Of a stretch of 52,400 nucleotides of DNA, positions 37,501 through 51,200 are shown in pieces. This DNA comes from Liolophura sinensis (Eukaryota > Mollusca > Polyplacophora > Chitonida > Chitonidae). The translations under genes were made by a program, and so were the position numbers. How positions within the stretch are numbered: position 1 is the first letter of the stretch; every line of letters starts with the position of its first letter. The stretch covers positions 1 through 52,400 of the forward strand of contig NW_027018248.1 of the NCBI RefSeq assembly GCF_032854445.1, written 5' to 3'. The notes beneath the pieces were generated by a model. It made no database searches. It saw nothing but the letters and a program-made list of their open reading frames with translations, and had not been told where the DNA came from.

Positions 37501-38907
37501 TGGGTGAGTTAAATGGGCTTGGCCCAAAGATTTGACGTCGTCTGGGCTACCGAAGGGCACATAACTTATAATGAAAAGTTGAATATAGTAATGACCAGTC
37601 GCGATTGTACATAGTTAATGTAGCCGAATTCAGTTAGCAAAAAGACCAGGCAAAAATCCAAAAGTAGAAAAACTGTTCCAATGCTGCTGGTAAGAGGCTA
37701 ATCCGACGTATTTTTTGACGAGAAATCGAATGGTGCAAACCGCGTTGCTCTCCGACCAATACTTTTGGCTGTAGCCACAAATGAATAATCATTGATGTCA
37801 AGATCACGTGCCCAGCAACGGCTCTTACTCCATGGAAACCAAGGAAATTTGCAATTTTTCAACAGCTGGAGATGCCTGGCCCAATTGCGCATCTTTTGGC
37901 ACCTTATTGATGTGGGTCAGTGTTCAATTGTACTTTTTACAGCGGACTGTATCAAGTACCTTGTGGTTTTTTTATATACAAATGGTGTGGTTTTTCTACA
38001 TGTAGATAAAGACATTGAGTTTGTCTTCGACTTAGAAGTGAGACATTTGCTGGGTGAGTTAAATGGGCTTGGCCCAAAGATTTGACGTCGTCTGGGCTAC
38101 CGAAGGCCACATAACTTATAATGAAAAGTTGAATATAGTAATGACCAGTCGCGATTGTACATAGTTAATGTAGCCGATTTAAATTAGCAAAAAGACCTGG
38201 CAAAAATCCAAAAGTGGAAAAACTGTTCCAATGCTGCTGGTAAGAGGCTAATCCGACGTATTTTTTGACGAGAAATCGAATGGTGCAAACCGCGTTGCTC
38301 TCCGACCAATACTTTTGGCTGTAGCCACAAATGAATAATCATTGATGTCAAGATCACGTGCCCAGCAACGGCTCTTACTCCATGGAAACCAAGGAAATTT
38401 GCAATTTTTCAACAGCTGGAGATGCCTGGCCCAATTGCGCATCTTTTGGCACCTTATTGATGTGGGTCAGTGTTCAATTGTCCTTTTTACAGCGGACTGT
38501 ATCAAGTACCTTGTGTTTTTTTTATATACAAATGGTGTGGTTTTTCTACTTGTAGATAAAGACATTGAGTTTGTCTTCGACTTAGAAGTAAGACAACTGC
38601 TGGGTGAGTTAAATGGGCTTGGCCCAAAGATTTGACGTCGTCTGGGCTACCGAAGGGCACATAACTTATAATGAAAAGTTGAATATAGTAATGACCAGTC
38701 GCGATTGTACATAGTTAATGTAGCCGATTTCAATTCGCAAAAAGACAAGGCAAAAATCCAAAAGTAGAAAAACTGTTCCAATGCTGCTGGTAAGAGGCTA
38801 ATCCGACGTATTTTTTGACGAGAAATCGAATAGTGCAAACCGCGTTGCTCTCCGACCAATACTTTTGGCTGTAGCCACAAATGAATAATCATTGATGTCA
38901 AGATCAC
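34508..38907. repeat. 8-unit higher-order repeat, fifth copy
   Basis: Anchors are 34508, 35058, 35608, 36158, 36708, 37258, 37808 and 38358. It is paired with the previous copy by the markers listed there. It differs from that copy at several scattered bases: AACGGCTC at 34508 against AACTGCTC at 30107, TACTTGTGGCT near 34460, and TTACTCC at 35058 against TTATTAC at 30657. So it is a more diverged pair than the 21-30 kb pair. The two units at 37808 (GTGGTTTTTTT) and 38358 (CTACTTGTAG) match the units at 3154 and 3704, some 34.7 kb upstream. Confidence 0.87.
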
Positions 38908-41109
38908 GTGCCCAGCAACGGCTCTTACTCCATGGAAACCAAGGAAATTTGCAATTTTTCAACAGCTGGAGATGCCTGGCCCAATTGCGCATCTTTTGGC
39001 ACCTTATTGATGTGGGTCAGTGTTCAATTGTACTTTTTACAGCGGACTGTATCAAGTGCCTTGTGTTTTTTTTTATATACAAATGGTTTGGTTTTTCTAC
39101 ATGTAGATAAAGACATTGAGTTTGTCTTCGACTTAGAAGTAAGACATTTGCTGGGTGAGTTAAATGGGCTTGGCCCAAAGATTTGACGTCGTCTGGGCTA
39201 CCGAAGGCCACATAACTTATAATGAAAAGTTGAATATAGTAATGACCAGTCGCGATTGTACATAGTTAATGTAGCCGATTTCAATTAGCAAAAAGACCAG
39301 GCAAAAATCCAAAAGTGGAAAAACTGTTCCAATGCTGCTGGTAAGAGGCTAATCCGACGTATTTTTTGACGAGAAATCGAATGGTGCAAACCGCGTTGCT
39401 CTCCGACCAATACTTTTGGCTATAGCCACAAATAAATAATCATTGATGTCAAGATCACGTGCCCAGCAACGGCTCTTACTCCATGGAAACCAAGGAAATT
39501 TGCAATTTTTTCAACAGCTGGAGATGCCTGGCCCAATTGCGCATCTTTTGGCACCTTATTGATGTGGGTCAGTGTTCAATTGTCCTTTTTACAGCGGACT
39601 GTATCAAGTACCTTGTGTTTTTTTTTATATACAAATGGTGTGGTTTTTCTACATGTAGATAAAGACATTGAGTTTGTCTTCGACTTAGAAGTAAGACATT
39701 TGCTGGGTGAGTTAAATGGGCTTGGCCCAAAGATTTGACGTTGTCTGGGCTACCGAAGGCACATAACTTATAATGAAAAGTTGAATATAGTAATGACCAG
39801 TCGCGATTGTACATAGTTAATGTAGCCAATTTCAATTCGCAAAAAGACCAGGCAAAAATCCAAAAGTAGAAAAACTGTTCCAATGCTGCTGGTAAGAGGC
39901 TAATCCGACGTATTTTTTGACGAGAATCGAATGGTGCAAACCGCGTTGCCTCTCCGACCAATACTTTTGGCTGTAGCCACAAATGAATAATCATTGATGT
40001 CAAGATCACGTGCCCAGCAACGGCTCTTACTCCATGGAAACCAAGGAAATTTGCAATTTTTCAACAGCTGGAGATGCCTGGCCCAATTGCGCATCTTTTG
40101 GCACCTTATTGATGTGGGTCAGTGTTCAATTGTACTTTTTACAGCGGACTGTATCAAGTACCTTGTGTTTTTTTTATATACAAATGGTGTGGTTTTTCTA
40201 CATGTAGATAAAGACATTGAGTTTGTCTTCGACTTAGAAGTAAGACATTTGCTGGGTGAGTTAAATGGGCTTGGCCCAAAGATTTGACGTCGTCTGGGCT
40301 ACCGAAGGGCACATAACTTATAATGAAAAGTTGAATATAGTAATGACCAGTCGCGATTGTACATAGTTAATGTAGCCGATTTCAATTCGCAAAAAGACCA
40401 GGCAAAAATCCAAAAGTAGAAAAACTGTTCCAATGCTGCTGGTAAGAGGCTAATCCGACGTATTTTTTGACGAGAAATCGAATGGTGCAAACCGCGTTGC
40501 TCTCCGACCAATACTTTTGGCTGTAGCCACAAATGAATAATCATTGATGTCAAGATCACGTGCCCAGCAACTGCTCTTACTCCATGGAAACCAAGGAAAT
40601 TTGCAATTTTTCAACAGCTGGAGATGCCTGGCCCAATTGCGCATCTTTTGGCACCTTATTGATGTGGGTCAGTGTTCAATTGTACTTTTTACAGCGGACT
40701 GTATCAAGTACCTTGTGTTTTTTTTATATACAAATGGTGTGGTTTTTCTACATGTAGATAAAGACATTGAGTTTGTCTTCGACTTAGAAGTAAGACAACT
40801 GCTGGGTGAGTTAAATGGGCTTGGCCCAAAGATTTGACGTCGTCTGGGCTACCGAAGGGCACATAACTTATAATGAAAAGTTGAATATAGTAATGACCAG
40901 TCGCGATTGTACATAGTTAATGTAGCCGATTTCAATTCGCAAAAAGACCAGGCAAAAATCCAAAAGTAGAAAAACTGTTCCAATGCTGCTGGTAAGAGGC
41001 TAATCCGACGTATTTTTTGACGAGAAATCGAATGGTGCAAACCGCGTTGCTCTCCGACCAATACTTTTGGCTATAGCCACAAATGAATAATCATTGATGT
41101 CAAGATCAC
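38908..41109. repeat. Array segment resembling units near 1.5-3.7 kb
   Basis: Four units (38908, 39459, 40010, 40560) repeat the marker order of units 1501, 2053, 2604 and 3154. The first has AAGTGCCTTG with GGTTTGG. The second has the T6 form before CAAC, preceded by GGCTATAGCC and followed by GACGTTGTCTGGG and AGCCAATTTCAATTCG. The third is ordinary, and the fourth has AACTGCTC. Private indels begin to appear here (GAAGGCACAT near 39756, GACGAGAATCG near 39920, GTTGCCTCTCC near 39945). Confidence 0.8.
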
Positions 41110-42210
41110 GTGCCCAGCAACGGCTCTTACTCCATGGAAACCAAGGAAATTTGCAATTTTTCAACAGCTGGAGATGCCTGGCCCAATGCGCATCTTTTGG
41201 CACCTTATTGATGTGGGTCAGTGTTCAATTGTACTTTTTACATCAGACTTTATCATGTACCTTGTGTTTTTTTTATATACAAATGGTTGGTGGTTTTTCT
41301 AAATGTAGATAAAGACATTGAGTTTGTCTTCGACTTAGAAGTAAGACATTTGCTGGGTGAGTTAAATGGGCTTGGCCCAAAGATTTGACGTCGTCTGGGC
41401 TACCGAAGGCACATAACTTATAATGAAAAGTTGAATATAGTAATGACCAGTCGCGATTGTACATAGTTAATGTAGCCGATTTCAATTAGCAAAAAGACCA
41501 GGCAAAAATCCAAAAGTGGAAAAACTGTTCCAATGCTGCTGGTAAGAGGCTAATCCGACGTATTTTTTGACGAGAAATCGAATGGTGCAAACCGCGTTGC
41601 TCTCCGACCAATACTTTTGGCTATAGCCACAAATGAATAATCATTGATGTCAAGATCACGTGCCCAGCAACGGCTCTTACTCCATGGAAACCAAGGAAAT
41701 TTGCAATTTTTCAACAGCTGAGATGCCTGGCCCAATTGCGCATCTTTTGGCACCTTATTGATGTGGGTCAGTGTTCAATTGTACTTTTTACATCAGACTT
41801 TATCATGTACCTTGTGTTTTTTTTTATATACAAATGGTGTGGTTTTTCTACATGTAGATAAAGACATTGAGTTTGTCTTCGACTTAGAAGTAAGACATTT
41901 GCTGGGTGAGTTAAATGGGCTTGGCCCAAAGATTTGACGTCGTCTGGGCTACCGAAGGGCACATAACTTATAATGAAAAGTTGAATATAGTAATGACCAG
42001 TCGCGATTGTACATAGTTAATGTAGCCGATTTCAATTAGCAAAAAGACCAGGCAAAAATCCAAAAGTGGGAAAAACTGTTCCAATGCTGCTGGTAAGAGG
42101 CTAATCCGACGTATTTTTTGACGAGAAATCGAATGGTGCAAACCGCGTTGCTCTCCGACCAATACTTTTGGCTGTAGCCACAAATGAATAATCATTGATG
42201 TCAAGATCAC
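41110..42210. repeat. Two adjacent CATCAG-type monomers with private indels
   Basis: The units at 41110 and 41660 both carry CATCAGACTTTATCATG, and both are preceded by the GGCTATAGCC palindrome. Each has private single-base losses (CCCAATGCGC near 41184, GAAGGCACAT near 41406, CAGCTGAGATG near 41716). The first also has GGTTGGTGG and CTAAATGTAG near 41285-41306, and the latter breaks the 12-bp palindrome. They sit between the 38.9-41.1 kb block and the long-period block. Confidence 0.8.
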
Positions 42211-45200
42211 GTGCCCAGCAACGGGTCTTACTCCATGGAAACCAAGGAAATTTGCAATTTTTCAACAGCTGGAGATGCCTGGCCCAATTGCGCATCTTTT
42301 GGCACCTTATTGATGTGGGTCAGTGTTCAATTGTCCTTTTTACAGCGGACTGTATCAAGTACCTTGTGTTTTTTTTATATACAAATGGTGTGGTTCTTCT
42401 ACATGTAGATAAAGACATTGAGTTTGTCTTCGACTTAGAAGTAAGACAACTGCTGGGTGAGTTAAATGGGCTTTGCCCAAAGATTTGACGTCGTCTGGGC
42501 TACCGAAGGGCACATAACTTATAATGAAAAGTTGAATATAGTAATGACCAGTCGCGATTGTACATCGTTAATGTAGCCGATTTCAATTAGCAAAAAGACC
42601 TGGCAAAAATCCAAAAGTGGAAAAACTGTTCCAATGCTGCTGGTAAGAGGCTAATCCGACGTATTTTTGACGAGAAATCGAATGGTACAAACCGCGTTGC
42701 TCTCCGACCAATACTTTTGGCTGTAGCCACAAATGAATAATCATTGATGTCAAGATCACGTGCCCAGCAACGGCTCTTACTACATGGAAACCAAGGAAAT
42801 TTGAGATTTGTCAACAGCTGGAGATGCCTGGCCCAATTGCGCATCTTTTGGCACCTTATTGATGTGGGTCAGTGTTCAATTGTACTTTTTACAGCAGACT
42901 GTATCATGTACCTTGTGTTTTTTTTATATACAAATGGTGTGGTTTTTCTACATGTAGATAAAGACATTGAGTTTGTCTTCGACTTAGAAGTAAGACATTT
43001 GCTGGGTGAGTCAAATGGGCTTGGCCCAAAGATTTGACGTCGTCTGGGCTACCGAAGGGCACATAACTTATAATGAAAAGTTGAATATAGTAATGACCAG
43101 TCGCGATTGTACATAGTTAATGTAGCCGATTTCAATTAGCAAAAAGACCAGGCAAAAATCCAAAGTGGAAAAACTGTTCCAATGCTGCTGGTAAGAGGCT
43201 AATCCGACGTATTTTTTGACGAGAAATCGAATGGTGCAAACCGCGTTGCTCTACGACCAATACTTTTGGCTGTAGCCACAAATGAATAATCATTGATGTC
43301 AAGATCACGTGCCCAGCAACGGCTCTTACTCCATGGAAACCAAGGAAATTTGCAATTTTTCAACAGCTGGAGATGCCTGGCGCAAATGCGCATCTTTTGG
43401 CACCTTATTGATGTGGGTCAGTGTTCAATTGTACTTTTTACAGCGGACTGTATCAAGTACCTTGTGTTTTTTTTATATACAAATGGTGTGGTTTTTCTAC
43501 ATGTAGATAAAGACATTGAGTTTGTCTTCGACTTAGAAGTAAGACATTTGCTGGGTGAGTTAAATGGGCTTGGCCCAAAGATTTGACGTCGTCTGGGCTA
43601 CCGAAGGGCACATAACATATAATGAAAAGTTGAATATAGTAATGACCAGTCGCGATTGTACATAGTTAATGTAGCCGATTTCAATTCGCAGAAAGACCAG
43701 GCAAAAATCCAAAAGTGGAAAAACTGTTCCAATGCTGCTGGTAAGAGGCTAATCCGACGTATTTTTTGACGAGAAATCGAATGGTGCAAACCGCGTTGCT
43801 CTCCGACCAATACTTTTGGCTATAGCCACAAATGAATAATCATTGATGTCAAGATCACGTGCCCAGCAACGGCTCTTACTCCATGGAAACCAAGGAAATT
43901 TGCAATTTTTCAACAGCTGGAGATGCCTGGCCCAATTGCGCATCTTTTGGCACCTTATTGATGTGGGTCAGTGTTCAATTGTACTTTTTACATCAGACTT
44001 TATCATGTACCTTGTGTTTTTTTTTATATACAAATGGTGTGGTTTTTCTACATGTAGATAAAGACATTGAGTTTGTCTTCGACTTAGAAGTAAGACATTT
44101 GCTGGGTGAGTTAAATGGGCTTGGCCCAAAGATTTGACGTCGTCTGGGCTACCGAAGGGCACATAACTTATAATGAAAAGTTGAATATAGTAATGACCAG
44201 TCGCGATTGTACATAGTTAATGTAGCCGATTTCAATTAGCAAAAAGACCAGGCAAAAATCCAAAAGTGGAAAAACTGTTCCAATGCTGCTGGTAAGAGGC
44301 TAATCCGACGTATTTTTTGACGAGAAATCGAATGGTGCAAACCGCGTTGCTCTCCGACCAATACTTTTGGCTGTAGCCACAAATGAATAATCATTGATGT
44401 CAAGATCACGTGCCCAGCAACGGCTCTTACTCCATGGAAACCAAGGAAATTTGCAATTTTTCAACAGCTGGAGATGCCTGGCCCAATTGCGCATCTTTTG
44501 GCACCTTATTGATGTGGGTCAGTGTTCAATTGTACTTTTTACATCAGACTTTATCATCTACCTTGCGTTTTTTTTATATACAAATGGTGTGGTTTTTCTA
44601 CATGTAGATAAAGACATTGAGTTTGTCTTCGACTTAGAAGTGAGACATTTGCTGGGTGAGTTAAATGGGCTTGGCCCAAAGATTTGACGTCGTCTGGGCT
44701 ACCGAAGGCCACATAACTTATAATGAAAAGTTGAATATAGTAATGACCAGTCGCGATTGTACATAGTTAATGTAGCCCATTTCAATTAGCAAAAAGACCT
44801 GGCAAAAATCCAAAAGTGGAAAAACTGTTCCAATGCTGCTGGTAAGAAGCTAATCCGACGTATTTTTTGACGAGAAATCGAATGGTGCAAACCGCGTTGC
44901 TCTCCGACCAATACTTTTGGCTGTAGCCACAAATGAATAATCATTGATGTCAAGATCACGTGCCCAGCAACGGCTCTTACTCCATGGAAACCAAGGAAAT
45001 TTGCAATTTTTCAACAGCTGGAGATGCCTGGCCCAATTGCGCATCTTTTGGCACCTTATTGATGTGGGTCAGTGTTCAATTGTACTTTTTACATCAGACT
45101 TTATCATGTACCTTGTGTTTTTTTTATATACAAATGGTGTGGTTTTTCTACATGTAGATAAAGACATTGAGTTTGTCTTCGACTTAGAAGTAAGACATTT

Positions 45201-48200
45201 GCTGGGTGAGTTAAATGGGCTTGGCCCAAAGATTTGACGTCGTCTGGGCTACCGAAGGGCACATAACTTATAATGAAAAGTTGAATATAGTAATGACCAG
45301 TCGCGATTGTACATAGTTAATGTAGCCGATTTCAATTAGAAAAAATACCAGGCAAAAATCCAAAAGTGGAAAAACTGTTAAAATGCTGCTGGTAAGAGGC
45401 TAATCCGACGTATTTTTTGACGAGAAATCGAATGGTGCAAACCGCGTTGCTCTCCGACCAATACTTTTGGCTGTAGCCACAAATGAATAATCATTGATGT
45501 CAAGATCACGTGCCCAGCAACGGCTCTTACTACATGGAAACCAAGGAAATTTGCAATTTTTCAACAGCTGGAGATGCCTGGCCCAATTGCGCATCTTTTG
45601 GCACCTTATTGATGTGGGTCAGTGTTCAATTGTACTTTTTACAGCGGACTGTATCCAGTACCTTGTGTTTTTTTTATATACAAATGGTGTGGTTTTTCTA
45701 CATGTAGATAAAGACATTGAATTTGTCTTCGACTTAGAAGTAAGACAACTGCTGGGTGAGTTAAATGGGCTTTGCACATAGATTTGACGTCGTCTGGGCT
45801 ACCGAAGGGCACATAACTTATAATGAAAAGTTGAATATAGTAATGACCAGTCGCGATTGTACATAGTTAATGTAGCCGATTTCAATTAGCAAAAAGACCA
45901 GGCAAAAATCCAAAAGTGGAAAAACTGTTCCAATGCTGCTGGTAAGAGGCTAATCCGACGTATTTTTTGACGAGAAATCGAATGGTGCAAACCGCGTTGC
46001 TCTCCGACCAATACTTTTGGCTATAGCCACAAATGAATAATCATTGATGTCAAGATCACGTGCCCAGCAACGGCTCTTACTCCATGGAAACCAAGGAAAT
46101 TTGCAATTTTTCAACAGCTGGAGATGCCTGGCCCAATTGCGCATCTTTTGGCACCTTATTGATGTGGGTCAGTGTTCAATTGTACTTTTTACATCAGACT
46201 TTATCATGTACCTTGTGTTTTTTTTATATACAAATGGTGTGGTTTTTCTACATGTAGATAAAGACATTGAGTTTGTCTTCGACTTAGAAGTAAGCCATTT
46301 GCTGGGTGAGTTAAATGGGCTTGGCCCAAAGATTTGACGTCGTCTGGGCTACCGAAGGGCACATAACTTATAATGAAAAGTTGAATATAGTAATGACCAG
46401 TCGCGATTGTACATAGTTAATGTAGCCGATTTCAATTAGAAAAAATACCAGGCAAAAATCCAAAAGTGGAAAAACTGTTAAAATGCTGCTGGTAAGAGGC
46501 TAATCCGACGTATTTTTTGACGAGAAATCGAATGGTGCAAACCGCGTTGCTCTCCGACCAATACTTTTGGCTGTAGCCACAAATGAATAATCATTGATGT
46601 CAAGATCACGTGCCCAGCAACGGCTCTTACTCCATGGAAACCAAGGAAATTTGCAATTTTTCAACAGCTGGAGATGCCTGGCCCAATTGCGCATCTTTTG
46701 GCACCTTATTGATGTGGGTCAGTGTTCAATTGTACTTTTTACAGCGGACTGTATCAAGTACCTTGTGTTTTTTTTATATACAAATGGTGTGGTTTTTCTA
46801 CATGTAGATAAAGACATTGAGTTTGTCTTCGACTTAGAAGTAAGACATTTGCTGGGTGAGTTAAATGGGCTTGGCCCAAAGATTTGACGTCGTCTGGGCT
46901 ACCGAAGGGCACATAACTTATAATGAAAAGTTGAATATAGTAATGACCAGTCGCGATTGTACATAGTTTATGTAGCCGATTTCAATTAGCAAAAAGACCA
47001 GGCAAAAATCCAAAAGTGGAAAAACTGTTCCAATGCTGCTGGTAAGAGGCTAATCCGACGTATTTTTTGACGAGAAATCGAATGGTGCAAACCGCGTTGC
47101 TCTCCGACCAATACTTTTGGCTGTAGCCACAAATGAATAATCATTGATGTCAAGATCACGTGCCCAGCAACGGCTCTTACTCCATGGAAACCAAGGAAAT
47201 TTGCAATTTTTCAACAGCTGGAGTTGCCTGGCCCAAATGCGCATCTTTTGGCACCTTATTGATGTGGGTCAGTGTTCAATTGTACTTTTTACAGCAGACT
47301 GTATCAAGTACCTTGTGTTTTTTTTATATACAAATGGTGTGGTTTTTCTACATGTAGATAAAGACATTGAGTTTGTCTTCGACTTAGAAGTAAGACAACT
47401 GCTGGGTGAGTTAAATGGGCTTGGCCCAAAGATTTGACGTCGTCTGGGCTACCGAAGGCCACATAACTTATAATGAAAAGTTGAATATAGTAATGACCAG
47501 TCGCGATTGTACATAGTTAATGTAGCCGATTTCAATTCGCAGAAAGACCAAATAAAAATCCAAAAGTGGAAAAACTGTTCCAATGCTGCTGGTAAGAGGC
47601 TAATCCGACGTATTTTTTGACGAGAAATCGAATGGTGCAAACCGCGTTGCTCTCCGACCAATACTTTTGGCTGTAGCCACAAATGAATAATCATTGATGT
47701 CAAGATCACGTGCCCAGCAACGGCTCTTACTCCATGGAAACCAAGGAAATTTGCAATTTTTCAACAGCTGGAGTTGCCTGGCCCAATTGCGCATCTTTTG
47801 GCACCTTATTGATGTGGGTCAGTGTTCAATTGTACTTTTCACAGCGGACTGTATCAAGTACCTTGTGTTTTTTTTATATACAAATGGTGTGGTTTTTCTA
47901 CATGTAGATAAAGACATTGAGTTTGTCTTTGACTTAGAAGTAAGACAACTGCTGGGTGAGTTAAATGGGCTTGGCCCAAAGATTTGACGTCGTCTGGGCT
48001 ACCGAAGGGCACATAACTTATAATGAAAAGTTGAATATAGTAATGACCAGTCGCGATTGTACATAGTTAATGTAGCCGATTTCAATTAGCAAAAAGACCA
48101 GGCAAAAATCCAAAAGTGGAAAAACTGTTCCAATGCTGCTGGTAAGAGGCTAATCCGACGTATTTTTTGACGAGAAATCGAATGGTGCAAACCGCGTTGC

Positions 48201-48259
48201 TCTCCGACCAATACTTTTGGCTATAGCCACAAATGAATAATCATTGATGTCAAGATCAC
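42211..48259. repeat. Long-period higher-order block (~11 units, ~6.05 kb)
   Basis: This block covers anchors 42211 to 47710. Its first units match those starting at 48260. Units 42211 and 48260 share GGGCTTTGCCC. Units 42760 and 48810 share TTACTACATGG and a GTCAAC form. Units 43309 and 49359 share the CAAATGCGC form and are followed by CATAACATATAATG. Unit 44410 matches 51555 (ATCATCTACCTT, then TAGCCCATTTC and GTAAGAAGC). Unit 44960 matches 52104. The first three pairs are 6049-6050 bp apart and the last two about 7145 bp apart, so the second copy holds two additional units. The unit at 45510 has a unique GCACATAGATTTG. Units at 47160 and 47710 share GGAGTTGCC. Confidence 0.8.
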
Positions 48260-51200
48260 GTGCCCAGCAACGGCTCTTACTCCATGGAAACCAAGGAAAT
48301 TTGCAATTTTTCAACAGCTGGAGATGCCTGGCCCAATTGCGCATCTTTTGGCACCTTATTGATGTGGGTCAGTGTTCAATTGTACTTTTTACATCAGACT
48401 TTATCATGTACCTTGTGTTTTTTTTATATACAAATGGTGTGGTTTTTCTACATGTAGATAAAGACATTGAGTTTGTCTTCGACTTAGAAGTAAGACAACT
48501 GCTGGGTGAGTTAAATGGGCTTTGCCCAAAGATTTGACGTCGTCTGGGCTACCGAAGGGCACATAACTTATAATGAAAAGTTGAATATAGTAATGACCAG
48601 TCGCGATTGTACATAGTTAATGTAGCCGATTTCAATTAGCAAAAAGACCTGGTAAAAATCCAAAAGTGGAAAAACTGTTCCAATGCTGCTGGTAAGAGGC
48701 TAATCCGACGTATTTTTTGACGAGAAATCGACTGGTGCAAACCGCGTTGCTCTCCGACCAATACTTTTGGCTGTAGCCACAAATGAATAATCATTGATGT
48801 CAAGATCACGTGCCCAGCAACGGCTCTTACTACATGGAAACCAAGGAAATTTGCAATTTGTCAACAGCTGGAGATGCCTGGCCCAATTGCGCATCTTTTG
48901 GCACCTTATTGATGTGGGTCAGTGTTCAATTGTACTTTTTACAGCAGACTGTATCATGTACCTTGTGTTTTTTTTATATACAAATGGTGTGGTTTTTCTA
49001 CATGTAGATAAAGACATTGAGTTTGTCTTCGACTTAGAAGTAAGACATTTGCTGGGTGAGTTAAATGGGCTTGGCCCAAAGATTTGACGTCGTCTGGGCT
49101 ACAGAAGGGCACATAACTTATAATGAAAAGTTGAATATAGTAATGACCAGTCGCGATTGTACATAGTTAATGTAGCCGATTTCAATTCGCAAAAGACCTG
49201 GCAAAAATCCAAAAGTGGAAAAACTGTTAAAATGCTGCTGGTAAGAGGCTAATCCGACGTATTTTTTGACGAGAAATCGAATGGTGCAAACCGCGTTGCT
49301 CTCCGACCAATACTTTTGGCTGTAGCCACAAATGAATAATCATTGATGTCAAGATCACGTGCCCAGCAACGGCTCTTACTCCATGGAAACCAAGAAATTT
49401 GCAATTTTTCAACAGCTGGAGATGCCTGGCCCAAATGCGCATCTTTTGGCACCTTATTGATGTGGGTCAGTGTTCAATTTGTACTTTTTACAGCGGACTG
49501 TATCAAGTACCTTGTGTTTTTTTTATATACAAATGGTGTGGTTTTTCTACATGTAGATAAAGACATTGAGTTTGTCTTCGACTTAGAAGTAAGACATTTG
49601 CTGGGTGAGTTAAATGGGCTTGGCCCAAAGATTTGACGTCGTCTGGGCTACCGAAGGGCACATAACATATAATGAAAGTTGAATATAGTAATGACCAGTC
49701 GCGATTGTACATAGTTAATGTAGCCGATTTCAATTCGCAGAAAGACCAGGCAAAAATCCAAAAGTGGAAAAACTGTTCCAATGCTGCTGGTAAGAGGCTA
49801 ATCCGACGTATTTTTTGACGAGAAATCGAATGGTGCAAACCGCGTTGCTCTCCGACCAATACTTTTGGCTGTAGCCACAAATGAATAATCATTGATGTCA
49901 AGATCACGTGCCCAGCAACGGCTCTTACTCCATGGAAACCAAGGAAATTTGCAATTTTTCAACAGCTGGAGATGCCTGGCCAATTGCGCATCTTTTGGCA
50001 CCTTATTGATGTGGGTCAGTGTTAAATTGTACTTTTTACAGCGGACTGTATCAAGTACTTGTGTTTTTTTTATATACAAATGTGTGGTTTTTCTATATGT
50101 AGATAAAGACATTGAGTTTGTCTTTGACTTAGAAGTAAGACAACTGCTGGGTGAGTTAAATGGGCTTGGCCCAAAGATTTGACGTCGTCTGGGCTACCGA
50201 AGGGCACATAACTTATAATGAAAAGTTGAATATAGTAATGACCAGTCGCGATTGTACATAGTTAATGTAGCCGATTTCAATTAGCAAAAAGACCAGGCAA
50301 AAATCCAAAAGTGGAAAAACTGTTCCAATGCTGCTGGTAAGAGGCTAATCCGACGTATTTTTTGACGAGAAATCGAATGGTGCAAACCGTGTTGCTCTCC
50401 GACCAATACTTTTGGCTATAGCCACAAATGAATAATCATTGATGTCAAGATCACGTGCCCAGCAACGGCTCTTACTCCATGGAAACCAAGGAAATTTGCA
50501 ATTTTTCAACAGCTGGAGATGCCTGGCCCAATTGCGCATCTTTTGGCACCTTATTGATGTGGGTCAGTGTTCAATTGTACTTTTTACATCAGACTTTATC
50601 ATGTACCTTGTGTTTTTTTTATATACAAATGGTGTGGTTTTTCTACATGTAGATAAAGACATTGAGTTTGTCTTCGACTTAGAAGTGAGACATTTGCTGG
50701 GTGAGTTAAATGGGCTTGGCCCAAAGATTTGACGTCGTCTGGGCTACCGAAGGGCACATAACTTATAATGAAAAAGTTGAATATAGTAATGACCAGTCGC
50801 GATTGTACATAGTTAATGTAGCCGATTTCAATTAGCAAAAAGACCAGGCAAAAATCCAAAAGTGGAAAAACTGTTCAATGCTGCTGGTAAGAGGCTAATC
50901 CGACGTATTTTTTGACGAGAAATCGAATGGTGCAAACCGCGTTGCTCTCCGACCAATACTTTTGGCTATAGCCACAAATGAATAATCATTGATGTCAAGA
51001 TCACGTGCCCAGCAACGGCTCTTACTCCATGGAAACCAAGGAAATTTGCAATTTTCAACAGCTGGAGATGCCTGGCCCAATTGCGCATCTTTTGGCACCT
51101 TATTGATGTGGGTCAGTGTTTAAATTGTACTTTTTACAGCGGACTGTATCAAGTACCTTGTGTTTTTTTTATATACAAATGGTGTGGTTTTTCTATATGT

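Noticed and set aside
39569-40009. A 146-codon minus-strand ORF, and a 134-codon one at 49503-49907
   Set aside because: Both are longer only because private one-base indels in those units join two frames that are separate in all neighbouring monomers. They lie in the indel-rich patches.
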